From positions 6,421,042 to 6,485,041 of the forward strand of contig JAJEKV010000054.1 of the NCBI GenBank assembly GCA_021234155.1: 64,000 bases of DNA. The letters are read 5' to 3'. A program made the position numbers and the translations under genes. Under the pieces are notes generated by a model. It saw nothing but the letters and a program-made list of their open reading frames with translations. It did no database searches and had not been told where the DNA came from. This DNA comes from Isoetes taiwanensis (Eukaryota; Streptophyta; Lycopodiopsida; Isoetales; Isoetaceae). This document shows, in pieces, positions 51,435-62,864 of this stretch. The number at the start of each line of letters is the position of its first letter. Within the stretch, counting starts at the first letter, position 1.

Positions 51435-52060
51435 TTGATCTATGAGGTCAAACATTACGAAGATGAGCCCCATGTCGTCATTGCACTCAAACACAATGGT
51501 AAGATCGGCGTTTGCGTGGACTACCAAAAAACTCAATCAGGCCACGGGCGTGATCATTTTTTTTCGAACCAAGTTCTAGAAGAGGTTGTTGGACATGGAG
51601 AATGGCACTCCTTCATGGATGGTTTTCGGCTACAATGGATCTCAATCAAAGAATCTGATCAACTCAGAACTACTTTCACCACCGGGTAAGTGTCTTTTTG
51701 CCTACAAGGTGGTTCCTTTTGGATTATCAAACTCTCCATCAGCGTTTGAAGCGCATCATGCTCTTAGTCTTTTTCATGATTTTATGAAGGAAAATCCCTT
51801 CTTGCAATTTTTCAAGATGACTTCTCGCCTCTGATTTCCATGGTGACCATTTGGATAAATTGGAACTCGTCTTCGAGAAATGTGATGAGTGGGGCATTAG
51901 TCTCAATCGAGAAAGCACCTTTGCGTCGCCCGGTTGTTACGGTAGGACATGTGGTCAGCAAAGCAAGTATCACCACGGATCTGCCAAAATCGGTTATTGC
52001 TCCAAGGCTCAAGCACCGTGGCAATATCAAGGAAACACTGCTCTTGGGTAAGGTCAATTA
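51435..52060 (+). pseudogene. Reverse transcriptase fragment, Ty3/gypsy type
   Basis: Frames join to give the family motifs in order: NGKIGVCVDY, SFMDGFSGYN-like (near 51612-51640), KVVPFGLSNSPSAFE, LVFEKCDEWGISLNRE and GHVVSKASITTD. The catalytic YVDD box is not readable. At least three frame changes occur. Confidence 0.85.
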
Positions 52061-52525
52061 TTACTCCCTTTCATTCACGGACTACATGACCATTGCGAAT
52101 CCCATTCATAAACTCCGCGGTGATGAATCCACGGGCTTTAAATTTGAGCGGATCTTTACTTTCAAGTTCCAACCGCTCTTACTCTTGCTTTCGGGCCCGG
52201 TTGTTCCTCCTCAATTGGACAAACCCCTTTCATGTTCATGTCGATGTCTCGACCTTTTGCTATTGATTTGTTCTTTCTCCAAGAATATAATCACGCTGTG
52301 ACAAACCAAGCGGAAATCGCCCGGTAGGAGCTCAATTAGCGACGCCAACTACTACGCCCGCAGGCGAAGCCTTAAGGGTTTAATTTTTCTGCGTCAGCCT
52401 TAGTCACTATCTTTTGGGCGGTCGAGATCAAATTCTTTGTTACACCGAGGCACTTCTTTATTTGATCAACAAATCCGCCCATGGGCGCATTACTTTCGTT
52501 GGGTCCTCATACCGATTGCACCATT
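52061..52525 (+). pseudogene. RNase H fragment of the Ty3/gypsy relic, truncated
   Basis: After the linker (VNYYSLSFTDYMTIANPIHKL) come VVPPQLDKP and, in another frame, SHYLLGGRDQILCYTEALLY and LINKSAHGRIT. These match the HYLLG...D..ALLYL.NK...GRI pattern of Ty3-type RNase H. The domain is cut at the junction with LTR-C. Confidence 0.75.
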
Positions 52526-52937
52526 CGAGCTAAATTAGAACTGATGCATACTACTTAAGGGCTGATAAATAATGTAAATAAGACAATTTATGCATATCGC
52601 AGAAGGACAGGCACAACCAAAACTACTATGACAAAATTCGTAAAAGTCATAAAGGCTACTCCTTTACATACGAGGCCCATCTAAACCAGACCCCTAGTTA
52701 TGCGCCACAATGCTATGCACATGTTTACTCGCGACATATGGAAGGGCAAACAAAAATGTAATATGAATGCCAACTCCATGTATCCCTTTTGCCATAGATT
52801 AAAGGGGACTATGCATCCATTATATGTGATTGAATTAAAATGAATTGAATTGGAAAAGGCCTAGAGGGCGAAAGTTTTTCCATCTTGCACGACCTGTTTG
52901 CTAAATTGTTTGGAGTGCTGAAATAATTAAGTTTTCA
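52526..52937 (-). repeat. LTR-C, right part
   Basis: Matches the last 412 bp of LTR-D (60743-61154). Between the two LTR-C pieces, 1185 bp of LTR sequence (59558-60742 in LTR-D) is absent. The polypurine tract complement follows at 52941-52958. Confidence 0.7.
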
Positions 52938-53687
52938 AAATCTTTTCCTTTTTTTTCCAGATGATTTATGTTGCATTCTCCATCGGGAACTCAGTGTGGA
53001 GAAACGAAGAAAAATGAACATATTTATAGCCTCCTGTGGCAGGGCATCTCCATTTCTGGAGGAAAAGGCTCTATAGCTTTGTATTAGCATTTTTCAAGAC
53101 TCTGCATTTTTTTATTTTATGTCAATGGTTATATTTTGTATTTTATAAGGCTCCATATTCAGATTTGAGAATGGTTATGTTTAATATTGTATTGTATTGA
53201 ATCACGGTTTTGCGCAATTGACGCGAGCAAAGGTTTTTGCTTTTAAAAATCTAATGGCCCTTGATGAGAAATATGAGATAAAATATTCCTAGGATAACGG
53301 GCTCCAAGGCAAAAATATCAAAGTCTAAAACAAATCATGTCTAAAAGATGCCCGGAAAAAAAATTGACACTCTAGGAGGTGAAAAGAAAGAAAAAAAAGA
53401 GGAATTTTTATTTTTATTTTTGAGTACTGAAATCGTTTTCCTCTTTGCGTTTTCCTCTGTCTTTTAGGGCATTTCGTTTTTCTTCTTATTAGGGTTTTTG
53501 GCTCTAGGTCTCGCAGCTACTGTGCGGTATGCTCAGAAGTTCCCTTGCCATGGCGGCTACTCTCGGTGGGCGCCCTTTGTATTTTCATTGCATAGAATAG
53601 TTTTAAGGACTTTCTAATGCGATTCATCTGCATAGTATATGATCTTGCAGCCAAGCTTTGTGCATAATCTGATAATGGTGCATACAG

Positions 53688-54656
53688 GTGTGCAACTGGT
53701 TTCAGAACAAACGGCACTACCTGAAGTCAAAGATGGCAAAGACACCTGAGAACATCAAGTCTATGAGCATTTCTGGAGCCACCAACCCCGTAGGTCGGCC
53801 ACCAACAAAATCTTCTGCAGTTCAATCAGGTGCATTATGGACTTTCATTATGTTGCCTTAGTTTCTTAAATTATTCAGGAAGTAAGAGTAAGATTTGCTG
53901 GTTTTGGTTCGGATGAAGATGAGTGGGTAAATGTAAGGACTTCAGTTCGTCAGAGGTCACTCCCATGCGAAGCAGCAGAATGCATAGCTGTGATTCCTGG
54001 AGATACAGTTCTCTGTTTTCAGGTATTTCAAGTTGCTAGACTCTTGCAAAGAATAATGCACTTTGTTGCAAATGAAAGATGACTTACAGGTTGACTAGTG
54101 GGTTCTCTGGTTCAGGAGGGTAATGAACAGGCTCTTTACTATGATGCCAAGATTCTTCAAGTTCAGAGACATAGGCATGATATCCAAGGTTGCCGTTGTA
54201 AGTTTTGGGTTCGTTATGAGCATGATTTATCTGAGGTAATCTTTTGGAGAGTGTGCATGTTTGTTATGAACTTGGTCATCTAACATGACAAGTCATCCAG
54301 GAGATTGTACCGCTGAAGAAGGTTTGTCGCAGGCCAGAAACTGAGTTTAGGCTAAAACAGTCACGGTTGAACAAACCTTTGGATGCTCAGATATCACGAT
54401 CTCCTGGCGGTGAACCTCAGAGCTTGCAACCTAATAGCAAATTAGCTACTGGGACATCATCACCTTCGTTGGGCCTAATACAGGTATGCTTTTGAATTCT
54501 CCCACTATGAATATTATTTGTTCTTATTGTGAGCAAGGCATTATGATATTGTATGTCATGCAACAGCCTTCAGTCTCGTCTATATACAGTGCACAGTCTA
54601 CAATGAATCCAATTGAAACGTATCCTTTAGAAAACATAGGGGGAATGGTAACATGA
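53688..54656 (+). pseudogene. SAWADEE homeodomain homolog (SHH1/SHH2-like) gene fragment, best copy
   Basis: Captured part of a SHH gene. In Arabidopsis SHH1 reads methylated H3K9 and brings Pol IV to loci for RNA-directed DNA methylation. The exon at 53688 gives VCNWFQNKRHYLK (homeodomain helix 3). 53879-54022 (48 codons) gives [19 protein letters not shown] and ends VLCFQ. 54116-54235 (40 codons) gives [11 protein letters not shown] and [17 protein letters not shown], with the His and Cys-x-Cys expected of the SAWADEE zinc site. 54301-54483 (61 codons) begins EIVPLKKVCRRPE. A tail exon is at 54567-54656. Introns with GT-AG ends are kept. The link between the first two blocks (53830-53878) reads WTFIMLP or DFHYVALVS with a stop, so this part is broken. 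Helices 1-2 are not clear. Antisense to the element, which explains why introns could survive retrotransposition. Confidence 0.88.
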
Positions 54657-55295
54657 CAGCGTGAGTCCAGCTCAAGTACAGGCATATATTCATGACAAAT
54701 TTGATGACGTTCAAGACTAATGCGTTTTAGATATAATTGGTGTGGGGCTATGAACAATGGGGAGATAGTCTAATGGCGCCACAACAACGAGCAGCCTGCG
54801 CTTTTACTGGCACATCTTCATCGTCTTTGATCCTTGCTTTAGCACCCCAATTTAACTCATTTTAGAACAACAATATGGATCGGGTATCAAAGGCTAGCAT
54901 TTTACATGCTAAAATTCAGAATTAGCTGCATGAATTTCAATGCATATTAATGGTTTGCATGCGATTGGAAAATATGCAGGTTTTGGGGCTTTTCACGGAT
55001 GCAATCATGAGATTTGCGGCCTCAGAAGGATGTCGATGCTATTATTAGTAAGGTAACCTATAGAACTAGCTATATTTCATAAGCAGGTGATTTTGCAAAT
55101 TCATTGCTATTCTGCTTCTAATTTTTTTAGAGTATCATGAAAGGAACCATACAATCTGTGCATCAAATGTGCAAGTAAAAAATTCTAGTCTGGTAATTTT
55201 GAAATATCTTTGAAATATCTGGCTTTTCTTGTATTGAGACCATGATACCAGTTTACAAACCAACACACATTGCCATGTAGGCTATCTCGGCAGTG

Positions 55296-55590
55296 GTAGG
55301 AAATGGTCTTTTTAACCCAGGCCTAGAGCAGTAGTTTAAAGGTTGTTTATGTTGTGTTAGAAGCCCAATGTTAATCATCCTTGTCAGGTTATACAAACAA
55401 GGGAAGAAAGCAGGTTGAATTTGAAGTGGTTGGCTATGTGGTTGAAGAACTCAGGAATAGTGGGCATTATGACAGGTTTTGCAAGGATTTGGAAGATGCA
55501 AACATCTTCATTGGGTCTCTAATTGTTGTGAAGGAGTTGGCCACAAAGTTTACTAGATGCAGCACAGTTGACAAGAACAACCTATCTTAG
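55296..55590 (+). pseudogene. Mg-chelatase H subunit (CHLH/GUN5) N-terminal fragment, best copy
   Basis: CHLH is the porphyrin-binding subunit that inserts Mg into protoporphyrin IX in plastids. VGNGLF (55296 on) matches the end of the transit region. After a frame change come KVVYVVLEAQ, then a stop where family members have Gln, then [20 protein letters not shown] and [20 protein letters not shown], typical of the N-terminal domain, ending KELATKF before unrelated sequence and TAG. Only about 90 of about 1,380 residues are present. Plus strand, 640 bp after the SHH-like piece, antisense to the retroelement. Confidence 0.85.
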
Positions 55591-55747
55591 CAGCATGAGA
55601 CTATACAATGCAGATAGTGATTAGATAGACTTAGAGGTGATTCAATCTAAGCTGCAAGTGCAAGGTCAGTACTTCCTTAGATACAAATTTGTTTGTTACT
55701 TATTTCGGAATAAATTTAATCATAGTTTATGAGTTTTGGAAATGGTT

Positions 55748-55780
55748 GGGGTTCAAATCCCCTTGCTCTTGAAAAGAGCA
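55748..55780 (+). other. T-arm-like box plus hairpin, array copy 4
   Basis: Same GGGGTTCAAATCCCC and TGCTCTTGAAAAGAGCA pair as at 15265. The copy at 23509-23541 has lost one C and has A for G in the stem; 63964-63996 repeats it near the window end. Confidence 0.5.
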
Positions 55781-55807
55781 GATATAGTGACATAGTCGTA
55801 ATAAATA

Positions 55808-55896
55808 CTACTATATATACGAAACCATACACTACTATATATAAGAAACTACTATATATAAGAAACCATACACTACTATATACAAGAAACCATACA
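55808..55896 (+). repeat. ACTACTATATA tandem repeats, array copy 4
   Basis: Identical in layout to 15329-15415: alternating AAACCATACACTACTATATA and AAACTACTATATATAAG units. Confidence 0.7.
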
Positions 55897-57059
55897 CAAT
55901 CCGGTCTATTACACTTGAAATGCTTCAAACAAAACACTACTGGTTTATAAATGATAACCATTATTGTTTATGAATGATAACCATGATTAGCTAATGCATA
56001 ACAAAACCATGCACATTTAGAACAAACAATTACATCTAGGATTGATAGCAATAATAGTAATTTGCGTCTAATACAATGGGAACCATGTGCATTTACCATG
56101 ACATTAGCTTGCTAGTTTACCACAATAACCAACCACATTATAAAACTCATGAATAGAGCACTGTATTAAACCACATCCACAACCGTCATGTTATACCACA
56201 TGGACAAACCATACCTTTAAAACACTATAATTATACCACATCTATTTACCAACATGTAATACCACTTTGAAAAACTCTACATAGAAGCCATTTGCAATTA
56301 CCGTGCAATAATACCACCCTAATAAACCTTACAGGAGAAACAACTTAGTTTAGCCACATATGGTTTTTAATGAAATTAACCCCCAAACACGCATTGGTTT
56401 TGTCGAGTGTTTTTCTAGTCATAACCATGGGAAAAACCACGTAGTCTTTTAATTTTGGGTGCCTTGTGATTTTTTAGACCTTTTTTGCGATTGAAGACTG
56501 GAGCATATTCGTGAGTCAGTTGGATCCTTATCGACACATCATTTGGAGCTTCCATACTGCATGGATCGACGGCTGTGAAATGAAGGTGTACAATTTGTAT
56601 GCCCCAAAGACAATTCGCCGTGTGGTGAGCCGAGCGTCATTACTAACCTCGTTTTTGAAATTTGCAACATGCATATGGAACTCGAAAAGTCCATTTTCTA
56701 CAATCCATGCTTTTATACATTAAGCAAATTCAAATTTCGAATTGTAGGGGGCAAGAAGCCCCGTATTGGGATGAAGTAAAGATCCGGTTAATCGCCGGGT
56801 TCACATGGACGAACGGGCTAATCGGGCTTAAAACCGGCTGAACTGGGCCGAGGCAAAAATTCATCAACCCTTTTTTGGAAAATCAGCCCTTGCAAGATCC
56901 AACTTGCATAGCTGATGCTGGCCGGAATTTTTAATCGAAGGTCGACTCCGCCGTAACTCACGGAGGGCCTAAACTTCTCCATGTGAACCACGATAGCGAA
57001 CTTGGCAGCCCTCGAAATGAAAGTCTGATACAAAGCTTCAACCTACACATTCAAATTTT

Positions 57060-58150
57060 GAAATGTGGAAGGCGGGAAGCTTGTATGGCCATGGCCTCTA
57101 AATGAAAATAGCGCAAGAATCGGTGACACGCACGCTTGGTATCTGACAAATCAAGAGACACCGTCATGAGTTGCCGGTATGCTATAATGCAATTGGCTTT
57201 TTAGAAGCGCCACATGTTGCATCAGCCTATCTGACAACCAACAGAATTAAATACATATGGCGTCATGAATGCGCAATCCCCCTTATTCCGGGAGAATATT
57301 CCAAGTAAATCTGTAATGATGAGAGTTTGATATCCTAAGTGGCATGGGAAAAAAGGAGGGGAAATATGACGTGGAATGGCTGATAGGAGGCCATTTTGAG
57401 ACCCCAAATCCGCCCTAATGTGCACTTAGTCGGCAAGGTGAGGGAAGCACATCTGCAAAAGAAATGGATAGTCTACAGCGAAGTCACGACAATTACTCTA
57501 AACCATTGGCATTCTAAATCTTGGATCGATTCGGACTGCAAGGACCATGGAAGCACGAACTGGAAATTTAGTTTGAGCGCATGGTAGGAGATTACATTTC
57601 CACTTTTCGGGGAAAATCAAACACACTAGATGTCCAAGCACATGTCCTTGTCATCAATGAGCAAGAAGATTTGATCCCATTTATCTTCATGTTGTACCAC
57701 CACAAAACCATGACGAGTACACGAATACATCGGACTTTACCATAAACGCTAACTCCATCAAGCTCCTAGATGTGAGACGGGTGAAACAAAGAGGAGAAAG
57801 GGTAGCATCAAGAAAAGGGCAAAAGTCTACATTATTGAAAATGACGCGGCTAACAGGTCATACTTTGGCCAAGTACCCTGCAGAAAGACTTCCAAAAGCC
57901 ATTGGAGGGATGGCCGTAAGAATGGGCGCATCATGTCTGCCATGGCAAAAGAACTCCTATGAGGTCCCAATATACTTGACCATGACATAGAGAAATTTGT
58001 GATAGACGAGGGTGAAGATGCAACACTCTCAAACGAGTTATTTGTATCCATTTCAGTGGCTTCTAAAAGTTTCCTTGCTACTCTGAAACGGTGGCCTCTT
58101 GGGATGTATCAACATATCGCGTTCGTTATGAAGAAGGTACATACGTAGGT
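57060..58150 (+). other. Unassigned protein-like stretches in the array unit
   Basis: Plus-strand frames look more protein-like than chance but match nothing I know. About 57163-57275 reads HELPVCYNAIGFLEAPHVA. About 57755-58148 is open with a single internal stop and includes KRAKVYIIENDAANRSYFGQ, NGRIMSAMAKELL, FVIDEGEDATLSNELF and WPLGMYQHIAFVMKKVHT. This may be a third captured gene fragment or old element coding sequence on the opposite strand. Counterparts: 6544-7270, 16670-17660 and 24905-25875. Confidence 0.3.
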
Positions 58151-58775
58151 AATAGAGTGAGAGCATGCTAGGGCGTGCCTGTTTTTGTATCTATTGGAAG
58201 CCAAAAAAGGTACTCAAACACTGGGTAGTTTGAGGGCTTGAGAAGGTCTAATTAAACATGAACATTGAATGTGCATGAATCTTTCTTGTTTCTAACATCA
58301 ATGTTTTGATTTTAAGTTGAATAGTAATGTGTTTTTGATTTGCATTTTCAATTTTTGAATTGACATGTGATGTAAAGAAGAGAAAAGTATTCAGCTGTTA
58401 AGTACTTACAGTATGTACTTTGAGAGGTGTCGAAAGTGGTATAATCTAACTTGCTCTTACCCAACACCACTCCTCTAAAGAAGTTACATGTCTATGGTGG
58501 AGGTAAGAAGGGAGGCTATAATCCTTTAAAAATTGAGTAGGAATTACCATCCTCAAAAAGGATAAAGAGACCACCACAAAGGTAGAAGATACTCTCACCT
58601 AATAACACAAAAACTAGTCTTCGTAAAGATGCACTTGACTCCCTCAACCGAGTCAAGAATCAGAGTTATGTGCGCAAAAGGAGCAAATGGACTGCTCCGT
58701 CAGCTAGGCATTAACATATTTTTTAAAAGAGTAAAAGATAGCTAGGCATCTCCAAAGAAGTTTCCCCCTAGCATT

Positions 58776-58787
58776 GCTCTGATACCA
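58776..58787 (-). other. tRNA-iMet primer-binding site, copy D
   Basis: Exact TGGTATCAGAGC on the minus strand, one base from the end of LTR-D. Confidence 0.8.
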
Positions 58788-58788
58788 A

Positions 58789-61154
58789 TGAGACACTTTC
58801 ACATCATGTGAAGCCAAAGAGCATCTGGAACAATGATGAGTGCGCAACTATGATTTGGAAGTATGTATTAACACATTCCAATTTAAGTTTTATCTTATTA
58901 ATGTGGCAATTAATGTAAAGTTGTTACATATATAGGTGTATTTCTCAAATGGATCAGAGATCATAATGCCTACATATAAAGGTAAGATCATAAATGCCTA
59001 CATATAAAGCTCCAAAAACAAGGGCTTGTGATCAAGGTTGTGAGCAAGGGTATTCACTATTCACATGTGCACCCCTATTCACACATGTGAACATGCACAC
59101 ATGTAAATACCCCTTGCTTGTATGGCATGCTTACGTGAAATGCTTAGGATCCCATTTCGGGCCAATCAGACTTGACCGAAGGATCCTGCCCGGGCGCTTT
59201 GCAAATCAACTTGATCGGAAGGATCCGTGGACTGTCCCGGGAGCCAATAAAGTGCACGGTTAATATATGTGAACTTGGGACCATAGCAGTCTAAAGGCAG
59301 GATAATCCAAAATTATAAGCTTCAATGTAGGTGAATGTATATAAACTCGAGACCATAGCAGTCTCAAGGTGGGCAATCATCCAAAACCGTAAGCAAGCTC
59401 CAATGTGGTTTATAGGTTCTTTGGTAGTGGTTTCCATAAGACACTGGTCCATCACGATGACGCCTTCTCAATTAAAGTAAACAAGGTGCTTCAGAACTTT
59501 GGGCTGCCGTATGGAAGATTTCAACTCAAAACGCAAATTGGATGATATGCTCCGGTATGAGATTTCAACTATGAGATGAACACTATTCTCTTTGATAAGT
59601 GAAATTTGATTCCAAGCTGTAAATAGTGCTATAATGAGGTATATTTATTTGGTCTTTAATCTTCTATCTCGCTTTTTATTGTAAGTAGGCATCAACAGTG
59701 ACTTACTACTCTGGTTATTTATTTGCAGGACCATTATGAATTGGACAATATCAAGTAAAATTTGATTCTAAACTCTTACAGATGGATGGCTGGATGAATA
59801 GACAGACTAGCCTATTCCAACAATACATTGGCAAAGTCAATAGCTAAAGATAATGCACTATTTTCTTTTGTTCATTATCGCAAATAGAGTCATAAAACAA
59901 CATGCCATTATTTCAGTTGTCATTTGAGCTAGGGTTTATTCTTGAAGAGTCAACAGTTGTGTCTTGCATTACCTTTGTTTTTTTTGGCCATTTTGGTGAT
60001 GAGTGTGTGGCAAAAGTGCAGAGGCCAAATGGTAGAGACACGGGAGAGATAACTAATGAGGTGCTTGATCACTTGGAGAGGTTAAATGCTTCCTTTGCAT
60101 GCAATTTTACTTTGTGTAATTTCTTAGAATGGAGAGATTAAATGTAGACACAACGAAAATAATCGTAAAACTGGAGGGATAAATTATGTGGTGCTAGATC
60201 AAGTGGAGAGGTTTAATGACGAAATTTCCTTTTGTGTACAACTTTAGTTCATGAGACTTTTTGAAAGTATATTATGATCCCAAACTACCAACAAGCAACC
60301 AAGCATAGTATAGGAAACAACAACCTATTTTGTTAAGTGTGCTAACTTTCATCGTTTTTTTGCATTTGCTAACCACTTGCATTACTTTCTTGCCTTTGCT
60401 ATTTTGTTTACCAAAGGTAATGGGAGAGGTTACATTGCACAGAGAGGCACAACCAAAAGTGCATTTCATAAAGGATAGGAGCTCAGTCTTATATTGAAGG
60501 GCTACTTATTTATGTCCTACAACATCGCGCACATGACCCTGAGATGTTTGGACAAGATTGTCCTTGATGTGAGTGCCCAGAGTTTGATAAAATATAAACA
60601 TCTTGATTTTGGATTTTGATGCTTGGGACAAATTATCCTTGATAGAGTGCCTAGAGTTTGACAAAACTCTATAGACATTTCAATTTTGGATTGCCCTCTA
60701 CTCTAGTAATAGAAACACCTTTTCTTTCTATGGGATATCACACGAGCTAAATTAGAACTGATGCATACTACTTAAGGGCTGATAAATAATGTAAATAAGA
60801 CAATTTATGCATATCGCAGAAGGACAGGCACAACCAAAACTACTATGACAAAATTCGTAAAAGTCATAAAGGCTACTCCTTTACATACGAGGCCCATCTA
60901 AACCAGACCCCTAGTTATGCGCCACAATGCTATGCACATGTTTACTCGCGACATATGGAAGGGCAAACAAAAATGTAATATGAATGCCAACTCCATGTAT
61001 CCCTTTTGCCATAGATTAAAGGGGACTATGCATCCATTATATGTGATTGAATTAAAATGAATTGAATTGGAAAAGGCCTAGAGGGCGAAAGTTTTTCCAT
61101 CTTGCACGACCTGTTTGCTAAATTGTTTGGAGTGCTGAAATAATTAAGTTTTCA
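58789..61154 (-). repeat. LTR-D of the array (uninterrupted reference LTR)
   Basis: 2,366 bp, minus strand TGAAAACTT...GTGTCTCA. It contains the nearly invariant block 59866-60480. The 79-codon plus frame inside it (59902-60141) recurs unchanged in LTR-A and LTR-B, but it has no known domain and lies antisense in an LTR, so it is not called as a gene. Confidence 0.65.
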
Positions 61155-61908
61155 AAATCTTTTCCCTTTTTTTCCAGATGATTTATGTTGCATTCTCCAT
61201 CGGGAACTCAGTGTGGAGAAACGAAGAAAAATGAACATATTTATAGCCTCCTGTGGCAGGGCATCTCCATTTCTGGAGGAAAAGGCTCTATAGCTCTGTA
61301 TTAGCATTTTTCAAGACTCTGCATTTTTTTATTTTATGTCAATGGTTATATTTTGTATTTTATAAGGCTCCATATTCAGATTTGAGAATGGTTATGTTTA
61401 ATATTGTATTGTATTGAATCACGGTTTTGCTAATTGACGCGAGCAAAGATTTTTGCTTTTAAAAATCTAATGGCCCTTGATGAGAAATATGAGATAAAAT
61501 ATTCCTAGGATAACGGGCTCCAAGGCAAAAATATCAAAGTCTAAAACAAATCATGTCTAAAAGATGCCGGAAAAAATTGACACTCTAGGAGGTGAAAAGA
61601 AAAAAAAAAAAGAGGAATTTTTATTTTTATTTTTGAGTAATCGAAATCGCTTTTCCTCTTTGCGTTTTCCTCTGTCTTTTAGGGCATTTCGTTTTTTTCT
61701 TCTTCATTAGGGTTTTTGGCTCTAGGTCTCGCAGCTCATGTGCGGCGGTATGCTCAGAAGTTCCCTTGCCATGGCGGCTACTCTCGGTGGGCGCCCTTTG
61801 TATTTTCATTGCATAGAATAGTTTTAAGGACTTTCTAATGCGATTCATCCGCATAGTATATGATCTTGCAGCCAAGCTTTGTGCATAATCCGATAATGGT
61901 GCATACAG

Positions 61909-62864
61909 TGTGCAACCGGTTTCGTAGAACAAACGGCACTACTCAAGTCAAAGATGGCAAAGACACCGAGAACATCAAGTCTATGAGCATTTCGAGCCAC
62001 CAACCCCGAGGGTCGGCCACCAACAAAATCTTCTGCAGTTCAATCAGGTGCATTATGGACTTTCATTATGTTGCCTTAGTTTCTTAAATTATTCAGAAGT
62101 AAGAGTAAGATTTGCTGGTTTTGGTTCGGATGAAGATGAGTGGGTAAATGTAAGGACTTCCGCCTCGCCGAGGTCACTCCCATGCTAAGCAAAGAGAATG
62201 CATAGTTTGTGATTCCCGAGAGATTCTGCTTTGTGTATTTCAAGTTGCTAGACTCTTGCAAAGAATAATGCACTTTGTTGCAAATGAAAGATGACTTACT
62301 GTGTTGACTAGTGGGTTCTCTCGTTCAGAGGGTAATGAATGTGCTCTTTACTATGATGCCAAGATTCTTCAAGTTCGAGACATAGGCATGATATCCAAGG
62401 TTGCCGTTGTAAGTTTTGGGTTCGTTATGAGCATGATTTATCCGAGGTAATCTTTTGGAGAGTGTGCATGTTTGTTATGAACTTGGTCATCTAACATGAC
62501 AAGTCATCCAGAGATTGTACCGTGAAGAAGGTTTGTCGCAGCCGTAAACCGAAGTTTAGGCTAAAAAAGTCCACGGTTGAACAAACCTTTGATGCTCGGG
62601 ATATCACGATCTCCCCGGAGGTGAACCCGTGAGCTTGCAACCTAATAGCAAATTAGCTATGGGACATCATCACCTTCGTTGGGCCTAATATGTGTATGCT
62701 TTTGAATTCTCCCACTATGAATATTATTTGTTCTTATTGTGAGCAAGGCATTATGATATTGTATGTCATGCAACAGACCTTGCCTCGCCTATATACAAAG
62801 GTACGCCTACAATGAATCCAATTGAAACGTATCCTTTAGAAAACATAGGGGAATGGTAACATGA
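61909..62864 (+). pseudogene. SAWADEE homeodomain (SHH-like) gene fragment, array copy 5
   Basis: Same exon order as 53688-54656. Altered at CTG/CAG sites: GATTCCCGAGAGATTCTGC replaces the stretch that encodes the end of the first SAWADEE exon in copy 4. Out of frame as written. Confidence 0.77.

Larger units (their letters stand above)
47466..52525 (+). mobile_element. Ty3/gypsy LTR retrotransposon relic, 3'-truncated
   Basis: Order on the plus strand: LTR-like leader, gag with zinc knuckles, protease-like region, reverse transcriptase, RNase H, all split over shifting frames. The PR-RT-RH order and the RT motifs fit Ty3/gypsy. It ends inside RNase H exactly where the array LTR resumes (52526). 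Integrase, 3' LTR and target duplication are absent. GC content is higher than in the surroundings. It cannot encode a working polyprotein as written. Confidence 0.85.
52938..58788 (-). mobile_element. Array internal region 4 (complete, reference copy)
   Basis: 5.85 kb with polypurine tract at one end and primer site at the other. Minus-strand frames show no gag or pol. 52960-53687 is AT-rich; ATGGCGGCTACTCTCGG (from 53550) could be a captured start region but its frame stops after 16 codons. 54657-55295 contains a 30-codon frame from ATG 54773 and nothing recognised. 55591-57050 holds tandem repeats and AT-rich DNA. Confidence 0.7.

Noticed and set aside
59902..60141. 79-codon frame identical in three LTR copies (also 11186-11425 and 19435-19674)
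   Set aside because: The whole surrounding block is conserved, not just the frame. It lies antisense within an LTR and has no known domain, so identity reflects recent copying.
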